Positions 1 to 8,657 of a stretch of 64,000 bases of DNA are shown here, in pieces. The translations under genes were made by a program, and so were the position numbers. The number at the start of each line of letters is the position of its first letter. The first letter of the stretch is position 1. The notes under the pieces are model-generated. The model was not told where the DNA came from and ran no database searches. It saw only the letters and a list, made by a program, of their open reading frames with translations. This stretch comes from an uncultured Clostridia bacterium (lineage in GTDB: Bacteria > Bacillota > Clostridia > TANB77 > CAG-508): assembly GCA_944390975.1 (NCBI GenBank), contig CALXRX010000001.1:59758-123757 (forward strand). Direction: 5' to 3'.

Positions 1-1
1 T

Positions 2-382
2 GCATTTGATAAATGTGGAGGAAACCTAGGTACAACAGGTTGTGTGTCATATTTATTTGAAAGAAAAGGAATAATTGTAATAGATAAAACAGCAACTAAT
101 AAATCAGAAGACGATTTAATGATGCTTGCCTTAGAAGCAGGAGCAGAAGACTTTTCAAATGAAGAAGAATGTTATGAAATTACTACTTCACCAGAAGATT
201 TCTCTTCTGTTAGAGAAGCATTAGAAAAAGAAGGAATTGAATTTTTAGAGGCAGAAATTCAAATGGTTGCAAATACATATGTTACATTAGATGAAAAAGG
301 CTCTGAAAGAATGCAAAGACTAATTGATATGTTAGAAGATTTAGATGATGTAATGAATGTATATCATAATTGGGAAGAATAA
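2..382 (+). CDS. yebC: YebC/PmpR family protein (3' part)
   Basis: This is the C-terminal part of a YebC/PmpR family protein; the reading frame is open from base 2, so the gene begins before the window. The start of the visible protein, [19 protein letters not shown], is the typical mid-protein glycine-rich segment of the family. It is followed by the acidic EAGAEDF segment and the C-terminal [10 protein letters not shown]. Family members are cytoplasmic and have been described both as transcriptional regulators and as translation factors acting on stalled ribosomes. The in-frame GTG at 44 is not the true start because conserved family sequence continues upstream of it. A terminator-like hairpin follows at 392-422. 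Confidence 0.95.
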   Translation, partial: AFDKCGGNLGTTGCVSYLFERKGIIVIDKTATNKSEDDLMMLALEAGAEDFSNEEECYEITTSPEDFSSVREALEKEGIEFLEAEIQMVANTYVTLDEKGSERMQRLIDMLEDLDDVMNVYHNWEE

Positions 383-391
383 AAAGTTTTT

Positions 392-422
392 GAGAGTGAA
401 TGTAAAGCATTTGCTCTTTTTT
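392..422 (+). terminator. Terminator after yebC
   Basis: GAGAGTGAATG (392-402) pairs with CATTTGCTCTT (408-418), including two G-T wobbles, and is followed by a run of T. It lies ten bases after the yebC stop. Confidence 0.65.
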
Positions 423-427
423 AGTTC

Positions 428-479
428 TAAAATTAAAAGCTATAGCATATATATTAATATGTTATAGCTTTTAATTTTA
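428..479 (+). promoter_or_regulatory. 17-bp perfect hairpin before spoIIIAA
   Basis: Bases 428-444 are the exact reverse complement of 463-479, with an 18-base AT-only-like loop that contains ATATTAATAT. The 3' arm ends at the first A of the spoIIIAA ribosome binding site AAGGAGG (479-485). It could act as an RNA roadblock, a terminator (the 3' arm is T-rich) or a translation control element. CATATATATT in the loop resembles a sigma-E -10 element, but I cannot assign a -35 with confidence. Confidence 0.5.
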
Positions 480-492
480 AGGAGGACAAACT

Positions 493-1443
493 TTGATAAA
501 TCTAAATGAAATCTTATCATATTTTCCAAGAAGAATTGCAAACGAAATTAATAAAAGAATGTTACAAGATAAAAACCAAGAAAATATAAATTTATTAGAG
601 GAAATTAGAGTAAGAGCATCTAAGCCGATTATATTAAAATATACAAACTTAGAACAAGTTTTAGATTGTCTAACAGTTAGTCAGGATGAAGTATTAGAAA
701 TATTGCAACATATATGTAACAATTCTATTTATTCTTATCAAAATCAAATATGCAATGGATATATAACTTTAAAAGGAGGACATAGAGTAGGTATTACTGG
801 AAGTATTGTCATGTCTGATGAAAAAATAACTAATATAAATTATATTGCAAGTTTAAATTTTAGAATATCTAAACAAATAATTGGAGCTAGTAATAGAATA
901 TTAAAATACGTTTTAAATGTTGAAGAAAATAGTGTATATAACACTCTTATAATATCTCCACCTGGAGTAGGAAAAACTACAATGCTTCGAGATTTAGTAA
1001 GAAAAATAAGTAATGGTATGGAGCAAATAAATTATAAAGGTATAACAGTAGGGTTAATAGATGAAAGAGGAGAGATAGCATCTATGTACAAAGGGATTCC
1101 ACAAAATGAAGTTGGTATAAGAACAGATGTATTAGACAATGTGCCTAAATGGCTTGGAATGCAAATGATGATACGCTCTATGTCACCTAAAGTAATAGTA
1201 GCTGATGAAATTGGAAATAAAAAAGATGTAGAAGCAATAAATTATGCAGTATGTTGTGGTATCAAAGGTATTTTTACAGTACATGGAAAAAGTATGGAAG
1301 ATATAAAATTGAATCCTGAAATTTCTAAATTAGTTAATTCACATATTTTTGAAAGATTAATTTTTTTAGATGAAAAAAGAAAAGGAGAAATAGATAAAGT
1401 ATACAATTTAAACAAAATAAATTTAGAATACATATTAGCATAA
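493..1443 (+). CDS. spoIIIAA: Stage III sporulation ATPase SpoIIIAA
   Basis: SpoIIIAA is the secretion-type ATPase of the SpoIIIA-SpoIIQ complex, which spans the two membranes between mother cell and forespore and supports forespore gene expression after engulfment. The protein has 316 residues. A Walker A motif PPGVGKTT lies at residues 156-163 and a Walker B-like VIVADEIG near residue 235, in the order seen in this family. The start is TTG at 493, chosen because GGAGG (481-485) lies seven bases upstream and the N-terminus matches family length. It is the first gene of an eight-gene spoIIIA cluster that runs to 5773. No frame break is present here, unlike in spoIIIAB, spoIIIAE and spoIIIAG. 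Confidence 0.96.
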   Translation: MINLNEILSYFPRRIANEINKRMLQDKNQENINLLEEIRVRASKPIILKYTNLEQVLDCLTVSQDEVLEILQHICNNSIYSYQNQICNGYITLKGGHRVGITGSIVMSDEKITNINYIASLNFRISKQIIGASNRILKYVLNVEENSVYNTLIISPPGVGKTTMLRDLVRKISNGMEQINYKGITVGLIDERGEIASMYKGIPQNEVGIRTDVLDNVPKWLGMQMMIRSMSPKVIVADEIGNKKDVEAINYAVCCGIKGIFTVHGKSMEDIKLNPEISKLVNSHIFERLIFLDEKRKGEIDKVYNLNKINLEYILA

Positions 1444-1493
1444 AATTGTTCTAAAAATTGTACAAGCTGAATATATATAGAAAGAGGGATAAT

Positions 1494-2004
1494 ATGTTAA
1501 TATTAAAATTTATTATATTAGGAATAATATTATTTCTTAGTTCATACATAGGAATAATATTGTCAAACAAATATAAAAATAGATTAATTGAACTAAAAGA
1601 AATTAAAAAAGCTCTAAACATATTTGAAACAAAAATAAAATATACATATGCACCTGTACCAGAAATTTTTAAAGATATTTCAGACAACTTAACAAATAAT
1701 GTTGGAGAAATATTTTTAAATGCAAGTAATAAAATGGAAAATGATACAGCCCAAAATTCATGGAGACAGGCAATAGAAGAAGCTAAAACTAATATGAACA
1801 AAGACGACTTAGAAGTTATAAAAGATTTAGGAAAGTTATTAGGAAAAACAGATATAGAAGGACAAATAAGTCAAATTGAGTTAACAGATAAATTTATAGA
1901 TAAAAACATAGAAAATGCAGAAAAAGAATATTTGAAAAATAATAAATTATATAAGACGTTGCGGGATTGTTTCAGGTCTTGCCTTAGTTATTGTTCTTAT
2001 ATAA
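1494..2004 (+). CDS. spoIIIAB: SpoIIIAB, requires +1 shift at CGGG
   Basis: SpoIIIAB is a membrane-anchored mother-cell component of the SpoIIIA channel. The gene starts at ATG 1494 (AGAGGG upstream) with a hydrophobic N-terminal segment. The zero frame reads normally through LYKTL (residue 156) and then meets CGG at 1962; continuing in that frame gives an unrelated tail that overruns spoIIIAC. Skipping C1962 restores GIVSGLALVIVLI and a stop at 2002-2004. That hydrophobic end is what SpoIIIAB proteins have, and the total becomes 169 residues, close to the 171 of Bacillus subtilis. The shifted stop also leaves a normal 22-base gap before spoIIIAC. See the findings for seven further sites of this kind. 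Confidence 0.9.
1962..1965 (+). other. Putative CGGN glycine site in spoIIIAB
   Basis: In-frame CGG preceded by TTG. Reading C-GGG as one glycine (residue 157) restores the conserved C-terminus. Confidence 0.8.
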
Positions 2005-2026
2005 AAATAAAACAAAGGAGACTAAT

Positions 2027-2221
2027 ATGGATATTAATTTACTTTTTAAAATAGCGGCAATTGGAATTTTAGTAGCAGTGTTACACCAAGTTTTAGTAAG
2101 AGCTGGTAGGGAAGACCAAGCAATGATGACAACTTTAGCAGGTTTAGTAATAGTCCTTACAATGGTAATAAAAGAGATAAGTACATTATTTGATTCGGTT
2201 AGAACATTATTTAATTTATAA
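2027..2221 (+). CDS. spoIIIAC: SpoIIIAC
   Basis: SpoIIIAC is a small integral membrane subunit of the SpoIIIA complex with two predicted transmembrane segments. The 64-residue product starts with MDINLLFKIAAIGILVAVLHQ and contains RAGREDQAMMTTLAGLV, characteristic of the family (Bacillus subtilis SpoIIIAC has 68 residues). The ATG at 2027 is preceded by AAAGGAG at the right distance. A longer open frame starting upstream is an artefact of the uncorrected spoIIIAB frame. It lies between spoIIIAB and spoIIIAD with short gaps, so cotranscription is likely. Confidence 0.95.
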   Translation: MDINLLFKIAAIGILVAVLHQVLVRAGREDQAMMTTLAGLVIVLTMVIKEISTLFDSVRTLFNL

Positions 2222-2236
2222 TTTTAAGAGGTAATT

Positions 2237-2623
2237 ATGGATATTATAAAAATAGTGGGTATAGCTTTCGTAACATTAATAATAGTTATAATTTTAAGAC
2301 AGTACAAGCCTGAATTTGCTGTATATGCATCAATATTAGGTGGAGCAATTATTATATTATTAAGCCTAGGTAAATTAGAAGGAATTGTTAATCTATTAGA
2401 AAATATTGCCTCAAAAACATCAATTAATGGAGAGTTTTTAGGAATTTTAATAAAAATTACAGGGATAGCATTTCTAACGGAATTTGCAACAAGTGTATGT
2501 AAAGATTCAGGAGAAACAGCAATAGCTAATAAAGTAGACTTGGGAGGAAAAATCATTATTATAGCTATATCAATTCCTATAGTTTCACAATTATTAGAAA
2601 CAGTAATAAAAGTATTGCCATAG
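2237..2623 (+). CDS. spoIIIAD: SpoIIIAD
   Basis: SpoIIIAD is a polytopic membrane subunit of the SpoIIIA apparatus. The 128-residue protein begins MDIIKIVGIAFVTLIIVIIL and has repeated hydrophobic segments with short loops. It contains the conserved stretch around ITGIAFLTEFATSVCKDSGE, after which comes a final membrane segment ending in VIKVLP. Length and order match other Firmicutes. The start ATG at 2237 follows AAGAGG. It sits 15 bases after spoIIIAC and 24 bases before spoIIIAE. Confidence 0.95.
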   Translation: MDIIKIVGIAFVTLIIVIILRQYKPEFAVYASILGGAIIILLSLGKLEGIVNLLENIASKTSINGEFLGILIKITGIAFLTEFATSVCKDSGETAIANKVDLGGKIIIIAISIPIVSQLLETVIKVLP

Positions 2624-2647
2624 AATTGATGTGGTTAGAAAGGAAAT

Positions 2648-3806
2648 ATGATGCCAAAGATAAAAATTATAAGAATAGTATTTATATTTTTATTAATAAT
2701 AAGTTTATCTAACATATCAATTGCAACACAGGAAGAAATATTAGAAAATCAATCAGAAACACTAAATATAAAAGGATTTGTTGAGGAAGCTAATAAATAT
2801 ACTAAAGATGTTTTTTCTGGGATAGATGCAAATGATTTAATAAATGATGCCATAAAAGGTGAAATTGATAATAAAACATTAATAGATAAAATTCTAAATA
2901 TATTTGGAAGTGAAATTAAACAAACTATTCAGATAATACGGAGGTATTATCGTTATTATAGTAATACATAGTATATTAAAAAGTGTTAGTGAAAATTTAG
3001 AAAATAAAAGTATATCTCAAATTACATACTATGTACAATACATATTAATAGTAACTTTAATTATGAGTAATTTTTCAGATATTATAAATTTAGCTAAAGA
3101 TACAATTCAAAGTTTAGTAGGTTTTTCGCAATGTCTAATACCTATTTTAATTACATTAATGATGACAACAGGTAGTATTGCATCAGCAAGTATAGTACAA
3201 CCAATCTTGCTTTTTCTAATAACATTTATTGGAAATATAATAACTACATTTTTGTTACCTTTAATATTAATAGGAACTGCTCTTGGAATAGTTTCAAAAG
3301 TATCAGATAAAGTACAAATAAATAAATTATCTAAATATTTTAAAAGCAGTACAGTATGGGTTTTAGGAATTGTATTAACATTATTCGTTGGAGTACTCTC
3401 ATTAGAAGGAGGACTAACAAGTAGTGTAGATGGTGTTACTGCAAAAACTGCAAAAGCAGCAGTTTCAAATTTTATTCCAGTAGTAGGAAAAATTTTAGGA
3501 GATGCAGTAGATACAGTAATTGGCTGCAGTAATATCTTAAAAAATGCAGTTGGTATTGTAGGAGTTATAGTAATAATTGGTATATGTGCAGTGCCTATTA
3601 TTAAATTAACTATATTAATGGCGACGTATTATATAGCCTCAGCAATTTGTGAGCCAATAGCTGATGAAAAAATTATTTCTTTGTTATCACAAATAGGTGA
3701 TACATTCAAAATATTACTTGCAATGCTAATAGCAGTATCTGTAATGCTAATAATAGGAGTAACTCTAGTAATAAAAATTTCTAATAGTGGACTAATGTAT
3801 AGATAG
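2648..3806 (+). CDS. spoIIIAE: SpoIIIAE, requires +1 shift at CGGA
   Basis: SpoIIIAE is the largest membrane subunit of the SpoIIIA complex. The N-terminus (MMPKIKIIRIVFIFLLIISL) looks like a signal peptide. The zero frame is sound for 97 residues up to KQTIQII and then reaches CGG at 2939, after which it ends at 2971. Skipping C2939 gives GGIIVIIVIHSILKSV and runs uninterrupted into the large C-terminal membrane domain (from SNFSDIINLAKDTIQ at 3066) to the stop at 3804-3806. The joined protein has 385 residues against 399 in Bacillus subtilis. There is no ribosome binding site for a separate downstream protein at the internal ATG 3063, so two independent genes are unlikely. Confidence 0.92.
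2939..2942 (+). other. Putative CGGN glycine site in spoIIIAE
   Basis: In-frame CGG preceded by ATA. Reading C-GGA as glycine (residue 98) joins both halves of SpoIIIAE. Confidence 0.85.
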
Positions 3807-3809
3807 GTT

Positions 3810-4460
3810 GTGGTGTTATTGATTGAATGGATGAGTACTTGGGCAGAGCAAATTATTGTAGCAGTTATTATTGCAGCAATTATAGAAATGATATTACCCA
3901 AAGGAAATAACAAAAAATATGTAAAAGCCATAATAGGAGTATATATATTATTTACTATAATTTCACCAATTATAGCAAAAATAACAAATATAGATTTTAA
4001 AGATATAGATTATGAAGAATATTTCAAACAAACAGAGACATACCAAACAATGTCTCAAGATTTATCAAATAATAATGATAAATCTGTAGAAGAAATATAT
4101 ATTAGTAATTTAAAGCAAGATATGAAAAATAAATTACAAGAAAAAGGATATGTGGTTGAAAATATAGAAGTAACTATTGAACTTGAAGATGAATCTAATT
4201 ATGGAAAAGTAAATAAAATTGAACTGCTTATATATGAAAGTGAAGAAATAGAAAATGATGATAATACAAATACTAGTGCAAATACGATTTCCATTAATAA
4301 AATTGAAGAAATAAAAATAGGAAATAATACAAATAGTGTAAGTACTAAAGCTGAAATTAAAAAAAGCGAAATAAACAATAGCAAGAAGAATGAAATAAAA
4401 GAATATTTATCTGGAGTATATGAAATTAATAAGAAAAACATAAAAATAAATGAAAATTAA
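3810..4460 (+). CDS. spoIIIAF: SpoIIIAF
   Basis: SpoIIIAF is a membrane-anchored subunit of the SpoIIIA complex with two N-terminal transmembrane segments and a soluble C-terminal domain resembling ring-forming secretion proteins. The N-terminus LLIEWMSTWAEQIIVAV followed by IIEMILPKGNNKKYVKAIIG corresponds to the family pattern of two membrane helices around a short MLP-type loop. Length is about 216 residues. The start could be GTG 3810 or GTG 3813; family alignment favours one of these over the internal ATG at 3831. No good ribosome binding site is visible, and the gene starts only three bases after spoIIIAE, so translational coupling is likely. Confidence 0.9.
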   Translation: MVLLIEWMSTWAEQIIVAVIIAAIIEMILPKGNNKKYVKAIIGVYILFTIISPIIAKITNIDFKDIDYEEYFKQTETYQTMSQDLSNNNDKSVEEIYISNLKQDMKNKLQEKGYVVENIEVTIELEDESNYGKVNKIELLIYESEEIENDDNTNTSANTISINKIEEIKIGNNTNSVSTKAEIKKSEINNSKKNEIKEYLSGVYEINKKNIKINEN

Positions 4461-4490
4461 ACAATAATAAAAAATTAGAGGAGGGTACAT

Positions 4491-5106
4491 ATGTTTAAAG
4501 AAAAAATAAAATCTTTGATGCTTAAAGAAAATAGTAATGACAGCAAAAAGAAAATAGAAAATATAGTTGTTTTCATTATTATCCTTATAATTACAGTAAT
4601 TGCTATTAATTATATTTGGAATGGAAAAAAAGAAACATCTGAAAACAAAAAAACTACTGTAGACACAACCAAGCAATTGGCAAGTGACAATAATATAGAA
4701 AATAGTGATGATTCAAAAACATCAATAGAAAAAGAATTAGAAAGTATTTTATCAAATATTGAAGGAGTTGGTGATGTTAAAGTTTTAATTACATATTCGC
4801 AAAGTAGCGAAGTAGTTGCAATGTATAATGAAAACAGTAAAAATAGTCAAGTAGAAGAAAAGGATTCAGGACGGAGGTGTTAGAACAACTACTCAAACAG
4901 ATTCATCAAAAGAGGTAGTTTACAAAGAAGAAAATGGTGAATCAATACCAGTAACTCAAAAAATAATAGAGCCAAAAATTGAAGGAGCTATTATAACAGC
5001 AAGAGGTGCTAGTAATGGAACTGTAAAAAGTAATATAGTGCAAGCAGTTGAAGCTGTAACAGGCCTTCAAGCACATAAAATACAAGTGTTTGAAATGAAA
5101 AAATAA
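4491..5106 (+). CDS. spoIIIAG: SpoIIIAG, requires +1 shift at CGGA
   Basis: SpoIIIAG forms the large ring of the SpoIIIA channel in the intermembrane space. The ATG at 4491 follows GAGGAGG. One transmembrane helix lies at about residues 24-42 and is followed by a low-complexity linker and the ring-building domain (LESILSNIEGVGDVKVLITY). After KDSG (residue 127) the frame meets CGG at 4872 and would stop three codons later. Skipping C4872 gives GGVRTTTQTDSSKEVV and continues through KIEGAIITARGASNGTVKSN, the conserved end of the ring domain, to the stop at 5104-5106. The joined product has 204 residues (229 in Bacillus subtilis), and its stop lies 19 bases before spoIIIAH. Confidence 0.92.
4872..4875 (+). 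other. Putative CGGN glycine site in spoIIIAG
   Basis: In-frame CGG preceded by GGA. Reading C-GGA as glycine (residue 128) restores the ring-domain C-terminus. Confidence 0.85.
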
Positions 5107-5125
5107 TAAAATGAAGGAGGATAAT

Positions 5126-5773
5126 ATGAAAATCTTAAAAAAGAATCAATTAGCAATTTTAGTAATTGCATTAATGTTGGTAACAGCAGGATATTTAAAT
5201 TATACTGCAAGTGAAGATGCAGTAAATGTAGGTGCAAATGTAGTAGGAGAAGAACAATATGCTGCAATTGGTGATGCTACATTAGTAAATAGTGGAGAAT
5301 TGTTAGAAGAAAATGATAAACAAAATATAATAAATACTATAAATAATGCTAATACACAAAATACAAATTCCACTAACAACACAATCACACAAAACACAAC
5401 TGATGTAACGCAAGTAAATACTGTAACAGATGATTATTTTCAAAATTCTAAATTAGAAAGAGAAAAAATGTATTCTCAAATGCTAGAAACTTATCAAAAA
5501 TTATTAGAAAGTACAAGTATTTCACAAGAACAAAAAGCAATATCTGAACAGGAAATTACTAAAATTAATCAAACAAAAAATGCAATAATGATTGCTGAAA
5601 ACTTGATTTCTACAAAAGGTTTTTCAGATTCAGTAATATTTGTAAATGGAGATAGTGTAAGTGTAGTTATTAAATCAGAAGAATTGCAACAAAATGAAAT
5701 TGCACAAATACAGAATATTATTTCAAGAGAATTAAAAGTAGATGTAAGTAATATTCACATTAGCAATAAATAA
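5126..5773 (+). CDS. spoIIIAH: SpoIIIAH
   Basis: SpoIIIAH is the mother-cell protein that binds forespore SpoIIQ across the intermembrane space. The product has 215 residues: one N-terminal membrane anchor (KILKKNQLAILVIALMLVTAGYLNY), a Thr/Asn-rich linker, and a C-terminal YscJ/FliF-like fold containing KQNAI-type helices and the ending VDVSNIHISNK. The start is ATG 5126 with AGGAGG at 5115-5120; the upstream in-frame ATG at 5111 lies before that ribosome binding site and is rejected. It is the last gene of the spoIIIA cluster. Confidence 0.94.
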   Translation: MKILKKNQLAILVIALMLVTAGYLNYTASEDAVNVGANVVGEEQYAAIGDATLVNSGELLEENDKQNIINTINNANTQNTNSTNNTITQNTTDVTQVNTVTDDYFQNSKLEREKMYSQMLETYQKLLESTSISQEQKAISEQEITKINQTKNAIMIAENLISTKGFSDSVIFVNGDSVSVVIKSEELQQNEIAQIQNIISRELKVDVSNIHISNK

Positions 5774-5787
5774 AAAGTAAATAAATC

Positions 5788-5816
5788 TTGTTAAAATTTT
5801 TGTTATTTGATATAAT
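5788..5816 (+). promoter_or_regulatory. Sigma-A-type promoter before priA
   Basis: TTGTTA (5788-5793), 17-base spacer and TATAAT (5811-5816), placed about 28 bases before the priA start. It separates vegetative priA from the sporulation operon. Confidence 0.65.
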
Positions 5817-5843
5817 TTGTACAAACTAATATGGAGAATAAAA

Positions 5844-8084
5844 ATGGTAGCAGAAGTTATAATAAATAGTACAGTTAAAAATTTGAATAAAACCTTTGAT
5901 TATAATATACCAGCAGATATTGCTGGTATTATTAAGGTTGGGGATAGAATTAATGTACCATTTGGAAATTCAAAAAAATTAGAAGAAGGCTTTGTAATTG
6001 GCTTTAAAGAAAAATCTGAATATAAAGTAAAAGATATTGTATCTATTCAAGAAGGATTTAATTTAAAACAAGAGCAAATAGAACTTGCAAAATGGATGGC
6101 AAGAAGATATTTTTGCAATTTATCTGATTGCATAAAAATGATGTTACCTCCTGGAACAACAAGTAAAATAGTAGATAATAGAGTAAGAGAGAAAAACTTA
6201 AATTTTGTATACTTAAAAAAAGAGAGTGAAGAAATAGACTTTTTAATAGAAACTAAGAAATTAAAATCAGAAAAACAAATTAGAACATTGCAATTTTTAC
6301 AAGAAAATGATGGCGTATTAATTAGCGATTTAGAACTATTTGCAGATGTATCAAGAGCAATTATTAATACATTAGAAAAGAATGGCTATATAGAAATAGT
6401 GGAGAAACAAGTTAGTAGAAATCCATTTATTAATAAGAATATTAAAAAAGATAAAGAATTAAAGCTAACAAATGAACAAGAAGTAGTATATAATAGTATA
6501 TCAAATTGTATTGAACAGGCAATATATAAAGAATTTTTAATTTATGGAATTACAGGCTCTGGAAAAACAGAAATATATTTACAATTAATACGTAAAACAT
6601 TAGAAAAAAACAAATCTGCTATAATATTAGTTCCTGAAATATCATTAACTCCACAAATGGTAGATAGATTTATAGCAAGATTTGGACAAGATATAATTGC
6701 TGTATTACACAGCAAATTATCAATTGGTGAAAGATATGATCAATGGCAGAAAATAAAAAAAGATGAAGCCAAAATAATTATAGGTGCAAGATCAGCAATA
6801 TTTGCACCAGTTAAAAATTTGGGATTAATTATAATTGATGAAGAACACGATGATTCATATAAATCTGAAATGCCACCAAGATATAATGCAAAAGAAATAT
6901 CTAAATATATAGCATTTAAAAATAAAATACCGTTAATATTAGGAAGTGCTACACCTGACATTAACACATTTTATAAAGCACAAAATGGTGAAGTAGAATT
7001 CTTAAAATTAACAAAACGTGCAAATGATTCAAAATTGCCTAGTGTAGAAATTGTAGATTTAAGGGAAGAATTAATAAATGGAAATAAGACAATGATTAGC
7101 AGAAAATTATATGATGAAATTTCGAATAACTTAGAAAATAAAAAGCAAACAATATTGTTTTTAAATAGACGAGGTTTTTCAACATTTGTTATGTGTAGAA
7201 ATTGTGGTTATAGTGTTAAATGCAAAAATTGTAATATTACTCTAACATATCATAGAAAAGAAAATAAATTAAAATGTCATTATTGTGGTTATGAGCAGGA
7301 AAATGTATTAGTATGCCCAGAATGTGGAAGTAATAAAATTAAATATTTTGGCGCAGGTACACAAAAATTAGAAGAGCAGATTAATAAAATGTTTCCAAAA
7401 GCATCTACAATCAGAATGGACATAGATACTGTAACAAAGAAAAATTCACATGAAGAAATTTTAAATAAATTTAAAAATGATAATATAGATATTTTAATAG
7501 GAACACAGATGGTAGTAAAAGGACATCATTTTCCAAATGTTACATTAGTTGGTGTTATTGCAGCAGATAGCAGTCTAAATATGGAAAACTATAGAGCAAA
7601 TGAAAAAACATTTCAAATATTAACACAAGTGGCAGGAAGAGCAGGACGTGAAAATTTACCAGGAAAGGTTATTATTCAAACATATAACCCAGATAGTTTT
7701 AGTATTGAATGCTCAAAAAAACAAGATTATGATATGTTTTATAATACGGAGATAAAATTGAGAAAACAATTGAATTATCCGCCTTTTTGCGATATAATAT
7801 TATTTGGGATTAGTGATACTGAAGAAAAAATAGTGCAAGAAGTTTCAAATAAAATATATAATATTCTTTTACATAAATTAAAAAATATAAATAATATTAA
7901 TTTATATAAGCCCAGACCAGCACCTATTGATAAAATAAAAAACAGATATCGATATAGAGTTATATTAAAAGGATCTCTTAACAATGATTCTATAGAATTA
8001 ATTAATGATACTTTAGAAGAAATATATAAAATTAATACAAAAGCAAGAATAATTGTAGATATAAATCCTACAAATATGATGTAA
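5844..8084 (+). CDS. priA: Primosomal helicase PriA
   Basis: PriA restarts stalled replication forks by binding branched DNA and loading the replicative helicase. The 746-residue protein shows the N-terminal DNA-binding domain (AEVIINSTVKNLNKTFDYNIP), a Walker A motif GITGSGKTEIY near residue 236, the DEEH-type Walker B motif IIIDEEHDDSYK, and four paired cysteine knuckles that bind zinc (CRNCGYSVKCKNC, CHYCGYE, CPECGSNK) near residues 450-500. Helicase motifs GTQMVVKGHHFPNVTLVG and QVAGRAGR follow. The start is ATG 5844, with GGAG nine bases upstream; an in-frame TTG at 5817 lies in the promoter region and is rejected. It is followed by def and fmt, a common Firmicutes order. Confidence 0.96.
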   Translation: MVAEVIINSTVKNLNKTFDYNIPADIAGIIKVGDRINVPFGNSKKLEEGFVIGFKEKSEYKVKDIVSIQEGFNLKQEQIELAKWMARRYFCNLSDCIKMMLPPGTTSKIVDNRVREKNLNFVYLKKESEEIDFLIETKKLKSEKQIRTLQFLQENDGVLISDLELFADVSRAIINTLEKNGYIEIVEKQVSRNPFINKNIKKDKELKLTNEQEVVYNSISNCIEQAIYKEFLIYGITGSGKTEIYLQLIRKTLEKNKSAIILVPEISLTPQMVDRFIARFGQDIIAVLHSKLSIGERYDQWQKIKKDEAKIIIGARSAIFAPVKNLGLIIIDEEHDDSYKSEMPPRYNAKEISKYIAFKNKIPLILGSATPDINTFYKAQNGEVEFLKLTKRANDSKLPSVEIVDLREELINGNKTMISRKLYDEISNNLENKKQTILFLNRRGFSTFVMCRNCGYSVKCKNCNITLTYHRKENKLKCHYCGYEQENVLVCPECGSNKIKYFGAGTQKLEEQINKMFPKASTIRMDIDTVTKKNSHEEILNKFKNDNIDILIGTQMVVKGHHFPNVTLVGVIAADSSLNMENYRANEKTFQILTQVAGRAGRENLPGKVIIQTYNPDSFSIECSKKQDYDMFYNTEIKLRKQLNYPPFCDIILFGISDTEEKIVQEVSNKIYNILLHKLKNINNINLYKPRPAPIDKIKNRYRYRVILKGSLNNDSIELINDTLEEIYKINTKARIIVDINPTNMM

Positions 8085-8120
8085 AATATTTTCAAGAACT
8101 ATTTAAGGGGGAAAATAGAT

Positions 8121-8600
8121 ATGGCTATTAGAATAATAAGAGAAGAAGGAGACGATATTTTAAAGAAGATATCTAAACCTGTAGAAGAAATTGATGATAG
8201 AATAAAAGTTTTAATAAAAGATATGTTAGAAACAATGCATCATTATAATGGAGTTGGAATTGCAGCTGTGCAAGTTGGAATATTAAAGAGAATTATAGTA
8301 ATTCATACGGATTATGAAAAGGAAGAGCCTATAATTTTAATTAATCCTAAAATTATAGAACAAAAAGGAGAACAAACAGTAGAAGAAGGTTGTTTAAGCT
8401 TTCCAAATAAATTTGCAAAAGTAATAAGACCAGAAGAAGTAACAGTAGAAGCACTTGATGAAAATGGAAAAAAATTTAAAATAACAGGAAAAGGCTTACT
8501 TGCACAAGCTTTAGCTCATGAAATAGATCATTTAAATGGTGAAGTTTTTATAGATAAAATTTTACCAGGTACATTAGAATATGTAACACCTGAAGAATAA
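8121..8600 (+). CDS. def: Peptide deformylase
   Basis: This metalloenzyme removes the N-formyl group from nascent proteins. It has 159 residues with all three family motifs: GVGIAAVQ near residue 41, EEGCLSF near residue 89 (the metal-binding Cys), and HEIDH near residue 132 (HExxH). The first motif has Val where most family members have Pro (GxGLAAPQ), a variant known in some bacteria. GGGGG lies upstream of the ATG. It is located between priA and fmt, the usual partner gene, because formylation and deformylation act on the same initiator methionine. Confidence 0.95.
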   Translation: MAIRIIREEGDDILKKISKPVEEIDDRIKVLIKDMLETMHHYNGVGIAAVQVGILKRIIVIHTDYEKEEPIILINPKIIEQKGEQTVEEGCLSFPNKFAKVIRPEEVTVEALDENGKKFKITGKGLLAQALAHEIDHLNGEVFIDKILPGTLEYVTPEE

Positions 8601-8632
8601 AAACTATAATTTAATAAAGTAACATTTTATAG

Positions 8633-8654
8633 TTAGGAGATAGTTAGGAGGATA
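8633..8654 (+). repeat. Duplicated ribosome binding site segment
   Basis: TAGTTAGGAGA (8633-8643) is immediately repeated as TAGTTAGGAGG (8644-8654) just before the fmt start. This gives two Shine-Dalgarno-like cores in tandem, of which the second is correctly spaced. ACTATAA/TTATAGT upstream can also form a small hairpin. Confidence 0.6.
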
Positions 8655-8657
8655 TTT

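Noticed and set aside
3063..3806. SpoIIIAE C-terminal part as a separate gene starting at ATG 3063
   Set aside because: No ribosome binding site, and the protein homology continues upstream of it in the same frame to the CGG site.
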